NCBI GenBank assembly: GCA_946558695.1
Contig: CAMNTQ010000014.1
Span: 1-62,565, forward strand
DNA length: 62,565 nt
Reading direction: 5' to 3'
Source of the DNA: an uncultured Lachnospiraceae bacterium
GTDB lineage: Bacteria; Bacillota; Clostridia; Lachnospirales; Lachnospiraceae
The translations under genes were made by a program, and so were the position numbers. Below the pieces are notes generated by a model that had not been told where the DNA came from, did no database searches, and was given only the letters and a program-made list of their open reading frames with translations. Of the stretch, positions 7,752 through 16,323 are shown in pieces (the stretch's first letter is position 1; the number at the start of each line of letters is the position of its first letter).

Positions 7752-7898
7752 AAAAACGTCTCCCTGCTTATTTTTTTCTAATATCTTATATCATCATTAT
7801 ATTCATCAATGCCGTTCATTGTTTCTGCATTTTTCAAAAAAGTATCACGGGTTAAATACAAAAGATTCGAAAGAGTTTTCGGATATGCTTTGAAAATA

Positions 7899-7938
7899 TA
7901 AAAACACCTCAAAGTCTATAATCGTCAAACTTTGAGGT
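7899..7938 (-). terminator. Terminator of the tRNA-Gln/tRNA-Pro unit
   Basis: On the minus strand, just after tRNA-Pro, arms ACCTCAAAGT and ACTTTGAGGT form a 10-bp perfect stem followed by GTTTTTATATTTT. Confidence 0.85.
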
Positions 7939-7952
7939 ATCTCATTCAGAAA

Positions 7953-8026
<74 letters not shown>

Positions 8027-8077
8027 TTATGTAACCGGATACTTAATATAACAATATCCGGCGCCCCTGCCAAGGAA

Positions 8078-8148
8078 CTACGGATAGAGGACTCGAACCT
8101 CTACTAACAGAGTCAGAGTCTGCTGTGCTGCCATTACACCAATCCGCA
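8078..8148 (-). tRNA. tRNA-Gln (CTG)
   Basis: The 71-nt cloverleaf has acceptor TGCGGAT pairing with ATCCGTA and an anticodon stem GCAGA/TCTGT. The loop is CTCTGAC (anticodon CTG) and the T loop is GGTTCGAGTCC. CCA is not encoded. Confidence 0.93.
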
Positions 8149-8173
8149 TTACTTGTCCTAGCGAACATATATT

Positions 8174-8201
8174 ATTATAACAAGTATTTTCAAAAAATCA
8201 A
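8174..8201 (-). promoter_or_regulatory. Promoter of the tRNA pair
   Basis: On the minus strand TTGATT (8196-8201) and TATAAT (8174-8179) are 16 bp apart, about 25 bp upstream of tRNA-Gln. Confidence 0.6.
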
Positions 8202-8246
8202 GTGTTTTTTTAATTTTTTTCTATTTTCTTAAATTTCTTTATTGTT

Positions 8247-8326
8247 TTGACAATGTAGCCAAAAAGAGCTATGATACATTTAGTTAAATTTGACCATCTC
8301 TCCATAAATATCGCATATATTTATGG
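8247..8326 (+). promoter_or_regulatory. ddl promoter and 5'-UTR dyad
   Basis: TTGACA (8247-8252) and TATGAT (8270-8275) are 17 bp apart. At 8302-8326, between the promoter and the ribosome site, is an inverted repeat with 10-bp perfect arms (CCATAAATAT, ATATTTATGG) and a CGCAT spacer. It may be an operator or an mRNA hairpin. Confidence 0.6.
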
Positions 8327-8356
8327 AAAAGGCATTATGCAAGAAAGGATAATTAT

Positions 8357-9424
8357 ATGGCAAATAAAAAAATAGCTGTGCTGTTCGGCGGACAGTCATC
8401 CGAGCACATCGTATCCTGCATGTCGGCAGCCAATGTAATTGAACAAATAGACTCTGCGCGCTATGAACTTCTGCTCATAGGAATCACCGAAGACGGTCAC
8501 TGGCTCAAAGCGGATTCTTTAGAGGATATCCGCTCCGGCACTTGGAAGGACAGCCGGATAGAAGCCGTAATCTCACCGGATGCCACAAAAAAATGTGTCA
8601 TTTTGAATGACGGAGTAAACATTACAACCGTAAAAATTGACGCTGCATTCCCTGTTCTCCATGGTCCTTATGGAGAAGACGGAACCGTTCAGGGACTATT
8701 TGAGCTGGCCCATATTCCGTATGTAGGCTGCGGCGTCCTCTCGTCCGCTGTATCTATGGATAAATTATACACGAAGATTATTGTAGACGACCTTGGCATT
8801 TGTCAGGCGGATTATGTCCCAGTTATGAGTTGGCGTATGAGAGACGACATGGATGGAACTGTCCGGCAGATTGAAGAAAAATTTGCTTATCCGGTATTTA
8901 TAAAGCCTTCCAATGCAGGCTCTTCCAGAGGCGTCAGCAAAGCGGAAAACCGGGAAGAATTAATCGCCGGTCTGAAAGAAGCGGCCCGCCACGACCGCAA
9001 GATTCTTGTGGAGGAGATGATCTTCGGTCACGAGATCGAGTGCGCCGTACTTGGCGGCGGGCAAAAACCGGTCCTCTCTTCCGGCGTCGGCGAGATTCTC
9101 GCTGCAGCAGACTTCTACGACTTTGAAGCCAAATACTTTAACGAAGAGTCCCGAACTGTAATAAATCCCGAACTTCCGGAAGGCTCTGCCGAGCAGGTAA
9201 AAAAAGCTGCCGAAAAAATCTTTAATGCAGTAGACGGCTACGGCCTTGCCCGTGTAGACTTTTTTGTAACCGGCGAAGGAAAGGTAATCTTCAATGAAAT
9301 CAACACCCTGCCCGGATTCACTGCTATCAGTATGTACCCGATGCTTTGGGAAGCGTCCGGAATTTCAAAAAATGAATTGATAAACAGACTGATCGGCCTT
9401 GCCTTTGAACGGAGTTTTGTGTAA
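8357..9424 (+). CDS. ddl: D-alanine--D-alanine ligase
   Basis: This ATP-grasp enzyme joins two D-alanines for the peptidoglycan pentapeptide in the cytoplasm. The 355-aa product has the usual length and motifs: KIAVLFGGQSSEHIVSCMSA, FPVLHGPYGEDGTVQGLFEL, YVGCGVLSSAVSMDKLYTK, FIKPSNAGSSRGVSK, DFYDFEAKYF and the Mg-binding end (FNEINTLPGFT). It is a single-gene unit with its own promoter and ribosome site (AAAGGA). I cannot decide a D-Lac variant from sequence alone, but the YDFEAKY loop suits the D-Ala type. Confidence 0.96.
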   Translation: MANKKIAVLFGGQSSEHIVSCMSAANVIEQIDSARYELLLIGITEDGHWLKADSLEDIRSGTWKDSRIEAVISPDATKKCVILNDGVNITTVKIDAAFPVLHGPYGEDGTVQGLFELAHIPYVGCGVLSSAVSMDKLYTKIIVDDLGICQADYVPVMSWRMRDDMDGTVRQIEEKFAYPVFIKPSNAGSSRGVSKAENREELIAGLKEAARHDRKILVEEMIFGHEIECAVLGGGQKPVLSSGVGEILAAADFYDFEAKYFNEESRTVINPELPEGSAEQVKKAAEKIFNAVDGYGLARVDFFVTGEGKVIFNEINTLPGFTAISMYPMLWEASGISKNELINRLIGLAFERSFV

Positions 9425-9480
9425 CCCTGAAAATCAATGTATGCCGATATCCGGAGACTAATAATACGACGAGAAAGAAC

Positions 9481-9523
9481 AGACCGGTACACAAGGACTT
9501 AATTCGTCCCCATGTACCAGTCT
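9481..9523 (-). terminator. Stem-loop over the dctP stop codon
   Basis: Arms AGACCGGTACA (9481-9491) and TGTACCAGTCT (9513-9523) pair with one G-U. The loop contains the dctP stop. On the minus strand GTTCTTTCTC follows, a weak U-tract. It probably ends the TRAP operon. Confidence 0.45.
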
Positions 9524-10488
9524 GCTATCCTTTCAGATACATTTTTCCGTATATCTTTATAGACAGATGCAGAAGCTTTTACCATATCTTCTCTCGTCTT
9601 CTCATCAAGATCTATAATCTTCGTTCCGTTATTCACTATCTCTTCCGCTCGTTTACTGATTCTCTCATCAGATACTTTTCTAGAATATTCCTTCGCCATC
9701 TCCTGCGCTTTTATGAGTATCATCCTGTCTTCCTCCGAAAGATCCCCAAAAAACTTTTCGCTGACGATCAACGAAATCAAATGCGGCAGATGATTCGTAT
9801 TCACCACATAATCCTGCTGCTCATACAGACGGTTGGATACGATCACCTCATATGGATTTTCCTGCGCATCAATGGTGTTCTGCTGCAGCCCTATGTATAC
9901 CTCGCTGAAGCTCATGGGCGTAGGATTCGCATTCAGTCCCTTCCAAAATTCAATATGGTAACGATTCTCCATCGTGCGGAGCTTCTGTCCTTTGAAATCC
10001 GAAAACTTTTGTACGATCTTATTGGTAGACATAACCCGGAAACCTTGATCAGAATATCCCAAAAGTTCATATCCCGCTTTCCGGTAAGCATCACGGATCG
10101 CCTCAAAAAACTCCGATTCATCCACCGTGTCCCGTACCTCGTCAAGATCTTCAAACAGGCAGGGCGCATCAAACACTGCCGTATCCGGAATAAAATTCAC
10201 CTGCGGCGCCGTATTCTGCACGACAAACGGAATATCGCCGTCATAGCAGCTTTCCAAAAGCTCTCTGTCACCCCCCAGCACGCTGTTGGCATACACCTGA
10301 ATCTTTATCCGTCCGCCGCTTAAAGCATCTACTTCTTCCGCAAATTTTTCAGCATAAATCTGCGTCACAGTATCCTCGGGACTGGCTGTCGCCAGCGGAT
10401 AGGGATACCGCTGTCTCGTATCCGCCGTACATCCGGCAAGAATCAGAAGAAGCAAGACGGCAAAGCCGGCATGGATCCATCTTTTCAT
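9499..10488 (-). CDS. dctP: TRAP transporter solute-binding lipoprotein (DctP family)
   Basis: This is the extracytoplasmic binding component of a tripartite, ion-driven TRAP carboxylate importer. The 329-aa product has a lipoprotein signal (LILAGC, Cys at about 19). Family motifs follow: YAEKFAEEVDALSGGRIKIQVY, GYSDQGFRVM and GLNANPTPMSFSEVYIGLQQNTIDAQENPYEVI, the last containing the carboxylate-contacting region. It is the last gene of a six-gene operon with dctM, dctQ, aroD, an MFS gene and a ydiB-like gene. A cyclic carboxylate such as shikimate or quinate is therefore the most likely ligand (inference). Confidence 0.93.
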   Translation of the reverse strand: MKRWIHAGFAVLLLLILAGCTADTRQRYPYPLATASPEDTVTQIYAEKFAEEVDALSGGRIKIQVYANSVLGGDRELLESCYDGDIPFVVQNTAPQVNFIPDTAVFDAPCLFEDLDEVRDTVDESEFFEAIRDAYRKAGYELLGYSDQGFRVMSTNKIVQKFSDFKGQKLRTMENRYHIEFWKGLNANPTPMSFSEVYIGLQQNTIDAQENPYEVIVSNRLYEQQDYVVNTNHLPHLISLIVSEKFFGDLSEEDRMILIKAQEMAKEYSRKVSDERISKRAEEIVNNGTKIIDLDEKTREDMVKASASVYKDIRKNVSERIADWYMGTN

Positions 10489-10508
10489 ATTAACCTGCGC
10501 CTCCTTCT

Positions 10509-11798
10509 CTAAAGCAATGCCAGACTGAGGGCCGGCACAAATGTAATCACAAGCAATGCGATCAGAAAATAAATGATCATCGGCATCGCCTGCTTCGCAA
10601 TGTCCATAATCGGTATCTCCACCAGCGATGAGGCTACAAACAGATTCACACCGATCGGCGGTGTCACAAACCCAATCGCCAGATTTACTACCATGATGAT
10701 ACCAAAATGCACCGGAGATACCCCCGCGGCTGTGACGATCGGCATAAGAATCGGCGTAAGAATCAGAATTGCCGGAGTCGTATCCATCACCATCCCTACT
10801 ATCAGCAGGAACAGGTTAATCACAAGCAGGAGAACTACCTTATTCGTAAATTTCGCCAGAATCCAGTCACTGACATCCTGAGGAACCTGCATTAAGGTAA
10901 GCACTCTCGAAAATGCAACCGATGCCGCAAGGATGAACAGAATCGGCGCAAAGGTCCGAAGTGCCTCTGTCATAATCGCCTTTATATCCCCAGTCTTAAT
11001 GCTGCGATACACCGCCATACTTACGATCAACGCATAAAATACAGAGATGACCGCCGCCTCTGTAGGGGATGCAATGCCGCTGTAAATACACCCAAGAATA
11101 ATCACCGGACTCAAAAGAGCCAGCGCACTTTCTTTCATAACGTTCCCAAAGCCTTTCTCTTTCAGTTCCCTCACCAGTTTCTGTTTCTTTTCCTCATCTT
11201 CGCCATGTTTTTTACAGTAATAGATAGAATATACCATAAGAAGCGCTCCGATCAGAATCCCCGGTATAATTCCCGCAAGAAACAGATCGCTCACAGAAGC
11301 CCCCGACGCCATGCCATACATAATAAACGGAATGCTGGGAGGTATGATCACTCCCAGTCCTCCCGCTACCGCTACCACCGCTGTGGAAAACGTCTTATCA
11401 TATCCCATTTCCGTAAGCATCGGAATCGTCATGCTGCCCACCGCCGCAACCGTCGCCGGAGCAGATCCCGAGATAGCTCCATAAAACAGGCAGGTTACGA
11501 TGACCGCGCAGGGCATCCCTGCCCTCTTATTCCCCATAAAATAAGCAAATACATGAAACAGCCGCCTAGAAATGCCTCCTCTTGCCATCAAAATGCCTGA
11601 CAATATGAACATCGGCACTGCCAGAAGCGGGAAGCTGTCGAGTCCGCCCAGCATGGAACGTATCACAAAACTTCCGCTGGCTGTAAAGGAAGGATCAAAG
11701 GCTCCCGGCAGCACAGACACCACGGAAAGAGAGATTGATACCGGAATAGCTATCACTAAGCAAACTACAAAAATCAAAAATACTAAGATCGCCGGCAT
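10509..11798 (-). CDS. dctM: TRAP transporter large permease (DctM)
   Basis: This 429-aa integral membrane subunit carries the substrate and cation through the membrane. It has about 12 hydrophobic segments. Family motifs include FPLLAVPMFILSG, FYGAISGSAPATVAAVG, PPSIPFIMYGMASGASVSDLFLAGIIPG and ITPPIGVNLFVA-like VTPPIGVNLFVASSL near the end. It lies 3 bp from dctQ and 20 bp from dctP. Confidence 0.95.
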   Translation of the reverse strand: MPAILVFLIFVVCLVIAIPVSISLSVVSVLPGAFDPSFTASGSFVIRSMLGGLDSFPLLAVPMFILSGILMARGGISRRLFHVFAYFMGNKRAGMPCAVIVTCLFYGAISGSAPATVAAVGSMTIPMLTEMGYDKTFSTAVVAVAGGLGVIIPPSIPFIMYGMASGASVSDLFLAGIIPGILIGALLMVYSIYYCKKHGEDEEKKQKLVRELKEKGFGNVMKESALALLSPVIILGCIYSGIASPTEAAVISVFYALIVSMAVYRSIKTGDIKAIMTEALRTFAPILFILAASVAFSRVLTLMQVPQDVSDWILAKFTNKVVLLLVINLFLLIVGMVMDTTPAILILTPILMPIVTAAGVSPVHFGIIMVVNLAIGFVTPPIGVNLFVASSLVEIPIMDIAKQAMPMIIYFLIALLVITFVPALSLALL

Positions 11799-11801
11799 CG
11801 C

Positions 11802-12287
11802 TTACTCCTTTCTTCTTACGATACGAAACTCAATCACCCATCTTTGCAGCACCCGGAATGTACACAATGCAAATCCCGCCATAGGCGCAGCCTGCACATA
11901 ATACATCGGGAGCCCAAGCGCCGGACTGGTCTGTCCGCTTAAAACGGCAGAATAGAAATATTTCCATGCGAAGGGCAGCAGATACAGAAAAAGCATAAGC
12001 TCTACCGTATGATTTACCACCTTAAACAGCGCTTTCCCCCGCCTCGGAAAAATCGCCACGAATTGTTCAATCTTAATCGACACGCATCTTCTGGTGCAAT
12101 AGCTCACACTGAGGAATCCTGACCAGATAAACAGATATCTGGTCATCTCCTCTGACCACGACAATGACATCCCGAGCACATATCTGTAAAATACCTGTAT
12201 TCCCATAATGAGAGTCATGGCTCCAAGGAATACCAGCATAAGAAATTCTTCAATATTGTCATCCAGCCAATGTATTATTTTTTTCAT
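11802..12287 (-). CDS. dctQ: TRAP transporter small permease (DctQ)
   Basis: The 161-aa protein has four hydrophobic segments and the DctQ signature (SLSWSEEMTRYLFIWSGFLS, then RRCVSIKIEQF). It pairs with DctM in the cytoplasmic membrane. It lies 15 bp downstream of aroD and 3 bp upstream of dctM in the same operon. Confidence 0.93.
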   Translation of the reverse strand: MKKIIHWLDDNIEEFLMLVFLGAMTLIMGIQVFYRYVLGMSLSWSEEMTRYLFIWSGFLSVSYCTRRCVSIKIEQFVAIFPRRGKALFKVVNHTVELMLFLYLLPFAWKYFYSAVLSGQTSPALGLPMYYVQAAPMAGFALCTFRVLQRWVIEFRIVRRKE

Positions 12288-12302
12288 CCTGTACCTCGAA
12301 GC

Positions 12303-13064
12303 TTATAAGCTCTTATGCAAAAGACTTAACACCGTCTTTAAATCCTCTACGCCCATCTGTCCCGGCGCGGATGCTTTCCCCGCAGCTCCGAATGTCAATG
12401 CCGAGCCAAACACCTCGCCGCACAGTCTGCTGACCACGCCCGTGTCTGCCATGGACATAGTGATGATCGGACGGTCTGCATACTCCGAATACATTTCCTC
12501 TGTAGCCGCAAGCAATGTCAGTACATCTTTTTTATTCTGAGGCATCACCGCAATCTTCGGAATATCCGCCCCCAACTCCTGCATCTTGCGAAGCCTTGAT
12601 ACAATTTCCTCTTTCGCAGGCGTCTTATGGAAATCATGGTTGGAAGCCACTACCTTGACGCCGCACTCATGAGCCGCTCTGACGATTGCAGTTACCGCGT
12701 CATCTCCTGTAAATGCTTCTACGTCCACCATATCAATATACCCGGTCTTCGCCGCCTTCTGGTTAAGCTCGATGTAAGCCTGCTTTTCAATCGCTTTCTC
12801 TCCGCCCTCTTTGGCCGTACGGAAGGTAAACAGAATCGGCGTACCGCCAAGTACCTCCCTAAGCTCTTTCACTGTCTCTTCTACCTTTTCAAAAGAAAAC
12901 ACATCTTCATACCAGTCTGCCCGCCATTCGACAACATCCGCACCGATATCGCCGATATTTTTTCCGGATTCTAATATCTCTTCCTTTGTAATGCCTACGA
13001 TGGGCACACAGATTTTCGGTATGCCTTCCCCAATTTTAACATTTCTTACTACTACTGGATTCAT
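12303..13064 (-). CDS. aroD: Type I 3-dehydroquinate dehydratase
   Basis: This class I aldolase-type enzyme interconverts 3-dehydroquinate and 3-dehydroshikimate through a Schiff base. The 253-aa product has EWRADWYED, FTFRTAKEGG, the catalytic His (VVASNHDFHKTP), the Schiff-base Lys (IPKIAVMPQ) and the closing SAPGQMG. No aroA, aroB or aroC is present, and the neighbours are transporters and a YdiB-like dehydrogenase. A catabolic use on imported quinate or shikimate is thus more likely than biosynthesis. E. coli also keeps aroD beside ydiB. Confidence 0.95.
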   Translation of the reverse strand: MNPVVVRNVKIGEGIPKICVPIVGITKEEILESGKNIGDIGADVVEWRADWYEDVFSFEKVEETVKELREVLGGTPILFTFRTAKEGGEKAIEKQAYIELNQKAAKTGYIDMVDVEAFTGDDAVTAIVRAAHECGVKVVASNHDFHKTPAKEEIVSRLRKMQELGADIPKIAVMPQNKKDVLTLLAATEEMYSEYADRPIITMSMADTGVVSRLCGEVFGSALTFGAAGKASAPGQMGVEDLKTVLSLLHKSL

Positions 13065-13086
13065 AACCTGTCTCTCCTTTCAGCTT

Positions 13087-14274
13087 TTATTTCGCGCTTT
13101 CCGCGTTTTTTAAAAGAGTTCCATATCTTGCATTTACAAAAATCGCAAGAACGACTCCGATTATTGTAATTACGATATTCATCATGATCACGCCTGTAGC
13201 CGTCATCTTGGAAGCCGCGCTGAGAATCGTATAATTGCAGAGACTTGATGCAATCATGACAAGACTTGTAATCGTCCCCTTGATTTTCGGAAACAGATCA
13301 TTCACCGTAGCCGTTGCCATCTGCAGCACGCCGCCTGCCGCCGCGTAACCGATCACAAACGCGCCGATATAACAGATCATCGGACTCTTCATCATGTACA
13401 CTAACACTAACATTATGACAGAAATCGCAGGATAAATCACAAGAAATCTCACTTGTTTGAACTTTGTGATTAAAATACTTGTGACAACGAGGGCAGCCAT
13501 CGTACCGGCGGAATAGTAAGTCTGCATAATGGACACTGACTCAGACGGAATCCCGGCAATTTCTTTACCGAATGTCTGCGCGCAGTTCAACCAGAGCTGG
13601 AAGGTAGCCGTACTTGTAAATCCAATCAGGATAAGCGCGATACTCTCCACAGAGAAATGCGCATTTTTCAGGTTCTGTATAAAAGACTCTGATTTTCCGC
13701 TCTCGGATTCTGCCGGAAATGGCGCAAAGATTGCCAGAACGCCCAGTACTGCGATCACAACGCCCGCCGCGAGTGAGAGCATCAAATAGGACATCTTCGT
13801 TCCCACCACGCATCCAAGGAAAAACGGCATTAGAAGCTGCGCGATGGAGATAAAAAATTTGATTCCCATCGTCGCAATTCCTGTATATTTATTGATAATC
13901 TCTGCAACAGCCGGATACGTTGCCGTATCGAGGAAAGAGTTGGCAATACCCCCTAAAACTGCCGCTATATACGCAATCTGCATATTCGGCGAGAATGCGA
14001 TTCCCACAAAAAATATAATATAAGACGCTACGCCGATCAATACAGAAAGCCGTCTTCCAAGCTTATCGGACAACGGTCCGGCAAAAGGAAGAGAGATCAG
14101 ACGTCCCAGTCCAAGAGCCGCCGCTATGGATGTGACAAGCATGACATCCTCCACGCCCCATTGAACGATCAATTGTTCCTTCACAACCTGTTGGCTTAAA
14201 ATCGAGCATCCGATACCATGAATAAAGTAATTCATATAAAGAATCAGTGCGGTTGGCAAATATTTTTTATTCAT
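13087..14274 (-). CDS. MFS transporter, YdiN/YdiM-like
   Basis: The 395-aa product has 12 hydrophobic segments. It carries the MFS signature after TM2 (GRLISLPFAGPLSDKLGRRLSVLIG), preceded by NYFIHGIG, and GYAAAGGVLQMATATVNDLFPK in the second half. This resembles the E. coli YdiN/YdiM proteins encoded beside ydiB-aroD. It sits between the ydiB-like and aroD genes, so it probably moves a shikimate-pathway acid or its product. Having both MFS and TRAP carriers suggests import of one compound and export or exchange of another (inference). Confidence 0.88.
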   Translation of the reverse strand: MNKKYLPTALILYMNYFIHGIGCSILSQQVVKEQLIVQWGVEDVMLVTSIAAALGLGRLISLPFAGPLSDKLGRRLSVLIGVASYIIFFVGIAFSPNMQIAYIAAVLGGIANSFLDTATYPAVAEIINKYTGIATMGIKFFISIAQLLMPFFLGCVVGTKMSYLMLSLAAGVVIAVLGVLAIFAPFPAESESGKSESFIQNLKNAHFSVESIALILIGFTSTATFQLWLNCAQTFGKEIAGIPSESVSIMQTYYSAGTMAALVVTSILITKFKQVRFLVIYPAISVIMLVLVYMMKSPMICYIGAFVIGYAAAGGVLQMATATVNDLFPKIKGTITSLVMIASSLCNYTILSAASKMTATGVIMMNIVITIIGVVLAIFVNARYGTLLKNAESAK

Positions 14275-14306
14275 TACTGTTCTCCTTAATTTTTTTATCT
14301 TTTTTC

Positions 14307-15182
14307 TTATTCATAGTGAATATCAAGCACTTCTTTCATATGCCCGATCGGCATCGGCTGTCCGGTCCACAGTTCAAATGCCGCAGAACCCTGGAACAGC
14401 ATCATACCCAGTCCATTCATTGTCTTGCACCCAACTTCTTTTGCCATCCGGAGCATTTCCGTTTCTCTCGGGAAATACACTACGTCGGTCACGATAAGAT
14501 CCGGACGGAAGAAGGATTTATCCGGAATGTATGTTTTTCCTTCTAACGGTTTCATACCCATACCAGTCGCATTGGCAAATAAATAGCTGTCTGCGATCTC
14601 TTCTTTTAATTTATCTAGGTTTGCAAGGTCGTAAAGGACTGCCTTACAGTTTGTCTTTTCGTTAATCTTTTTTATGGTTTCCTCTGCATTTGCCCAGAAC
14701 TTATCTTTTACATTGAAGATAGACATCTCTGCCACGCCGTCAAGAGCCGCCTGAATCTCGATCGCTGTTGCGGCTCCGCCGGCGCCTGCGATCGTCATCT
14801 TTTTACCGATAACATCGATATGATTGTCTTTCAGCGCCGCCATATAGCCGATTCCGTCTGTGATATGTCCGGTCAGAACTCCGTTATCATTTACGATTGT
14901 GTTTACCGCTCCGCACATCTCTGCCGCCGGTGATAATTTGTCCAGATACTTATGTACTACCGTCTTGTTAGGCATGGATACGTTGGAGCCTCTCATCTTA
15001 AGAGCACGTAATCCTGTGATCGCATCCTCCAGCGAATCATTGTCTACCTCAAATGCAAGGTATGCGTAGTCCAGACCCAATTTTGCAAATGCCTCATTCT
15101 GCATTGCCGGGGAGCTGGAATGTCTGATAGGATATGCCATCAATCCGATAAGTTCTGTGTGTCCCGTAATTCTTTCTGCCAT
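14307..15182 (-). CDS. ydiB: Shikimate/quinate dehydrogenase, YdiB-like
   Basis: This NAD(P)-dependent enzyme of the AroE family interconverts shikimate and 3-dehydroshikimate; YdiB members also act on quinate. The 291-aa product has LMAYPIRHSSSPAMQNEAF (substrate loop), SMPNKTVVHKYLD (catalytic Lys), NTIVNDNGVLTGHITDGIGY (catalytic Asp) and IAGAGGAATAIEIQAALDG. Its end (GMKPLEGKTYIPD, NGLGMMLFQGSAAFELWTG) is closer to YdiB than to biosynthetic AroE as I remember them. I chose the ATG at 15182, which has GGAGG 8 nt upstream, over an in-frame one 15 nt earlier. It is the first gene of the operon. Confidence 0.9.
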   Translation of the reverse strand: MAERITGHTELIGLMAYPIRHSSSPAMQNEAFAKLGLDYAYLAFEVDNDSLEDAITGLRALKMRGSNVSMPNKTVVHKYLDKLSPAAEMCGAVNTIVNDNGVLTGHITDGIGYMAALKDNHIDVIGKKMTIAGAGGAATAIEIQAALDGVAEMSIFNVKDKFWANAEETIKKINEKTNCKAVLYDLANLDKLKEEIADSYLFANATGMGMKPLEGKTYIPDKSFFRPDLIVTDVVYFPRETEMLRMAKEVGCKTMNGLGMMLFQGSAAFELWTGQPMPIGHMKEVLDIHYE

Positions 15183-15232
15183 TTTGAATTCCTCCATTCA
15201 ATAATTTTGAATTTTAAGTTTCTTGACTTCGT

Positions 15233-15342
15233 TTGTTAATTATTAAACAACCTCTTTAATCTTATTATACATGCACATGACCGATAGTTCTAATATATCT
15301 TTTGTTATTTCTTGATAGTATTTTATTATCATTTATGGTAAT
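15233..15342. promoter_or_regulatory. Divergent control region of the ydiB operon and LysR gene
   Basis: On the minus strand TATAAT (15264-15269) is the best -10 for ydiB. Downstream of it 15233-15250 is a dyad with TTGTT/AACAA ends. At 15325-15342, ATTATC and GGTAAT flank ATTTAT, which fits the T-N11-A pattern of LysR sites. The divergent layout is typical of LysR control. Confidence 0.45.
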
Positions 15343-15398
15343 ATTTTAATAAAAGCTACTATACACCAACCCTGCAAGACCAGAAATGGAGGAATGTT

Positions 15399-16283
15399 AT
15401 GACACTGAATCAATTAACTTATTTCCAGACCATCGCCAATTTGGAGCATTTCCGCCAGGCCGCGGCAAGACTGAATCTCTCCCAGCCGTCCTTAAGCCGC
15501 TCTATCGCTTCTCTGGAAGAAGAACTGGGCATCATCCTGTTTGAACGCCAAGGGCGCAATATACGGCTTACCAAGTACGGACGCATCTTCTTAGAGCATG
15601 TCAACAAAATCCTCGGAGAAGTAAATACTGCTAAAGCCCGCATGCAGCAGCTATCCAGCGATAAGGGACATGTCGATATCGCCTATGTTTTCCCGTTGGC
15701 AGGACACTACATTCCGCATATCGTAAGGAAGTTTCTGCAGCAAAAGAAAAATGCGGACGTTACTTTCAGCTTTCATCAGCTCCACACCGCCGCGCTGGTC
15801 GAAGGACTGAAAAATGACCGTTTTGATATTATCTTTAGCTCCTATGTTGAAAATGAGCCCGAAGTCCGCTTTATTCCTCTGATCAATCAGGAAATGGCAG
15901 TTATCACACCGCCAGAGCACCCTTTAAAACACAAGGGAAACATTGTTCTTGAAGATTTGGAGCATTACCCGGTTATCGGATATGACAGGACCTCCGGACT
16001 TGGAAAATTTACGAACCAGCTTTATCAATCACGCGGAATTTCCCCCGAATTCACATGTGAATGCCCCGATGAAAACGCCATATCCGCACTGGTGGAAAAA
16101 GACTTCGGCATCGCTCTTGTGGCCGATGTAGAAGCCATACGGCAAAGAGAGATCTGTATCCTTCCCCTGTCCGGGCAGAAGCTGATACATACTGTATATC
16201 TCGGCCACAAAAAAGATCAGTACATGATTCCTGCAGTACAAAGCTTTATCCAGTTCGTACGAAAAGAAGGCTCGCACCTATAG
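15399..16283 (+). CDS. LysR family transcriptional regulator (divergent to ydiB operon)
   Basis: The 294-aa product has the LysR winged helix at residues 1-60 (LNQLTYFQTIANLEHFRQAAARLNLSQPSLSRSIASLEEELG, LFERQGRNIRLTKYG) and a type 2 periplasmic effector domain. It starts 217 bp from the ydiB operon on the opposite strand and probably activates it in response to a shikimate-type acid. It ends facing a second LysR gene. Confidence 0.92.
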   Translation: MTLNQLTYFQTIANLEHFRQAAARLNLSQPSLSRSIASLEEELGIILFERQGRNIRLTKYGRIFLEHVNKILGEVNTAKARMQQLSSDKGHVDIAYVFPLAGHYIPHIVRKFLQQKKNADVTFSFHQLHTAALVEGLKNDRFDIIFSSYVENEPEVRFIPLINQEMAVITPPEHPLKHKGNIVLEDLEHYPVIGYDRTSGLGKFTNQLYQSRGISPEFTCECPDENAISALVEKDFGIALVADVEAIRQREICILPLSGQKLIHTVYLGHKKDQYMIPAVQSFIQFVRKEGSHL

Positions 16284-16323
16284 GCGCCGGCCTTCTTCTC
16301 CCTGCATGTCCCATCCTTTTCTT

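Noticed and set aside
14307..15182. Biosynthetic shikimate dehydrogenase AroE
   Set aside because: The C-terminal half reads more like YdiB and the neighbours are transporters, AroD and an MFS carrier. The biosynthetic role is not excluded but is less likely.
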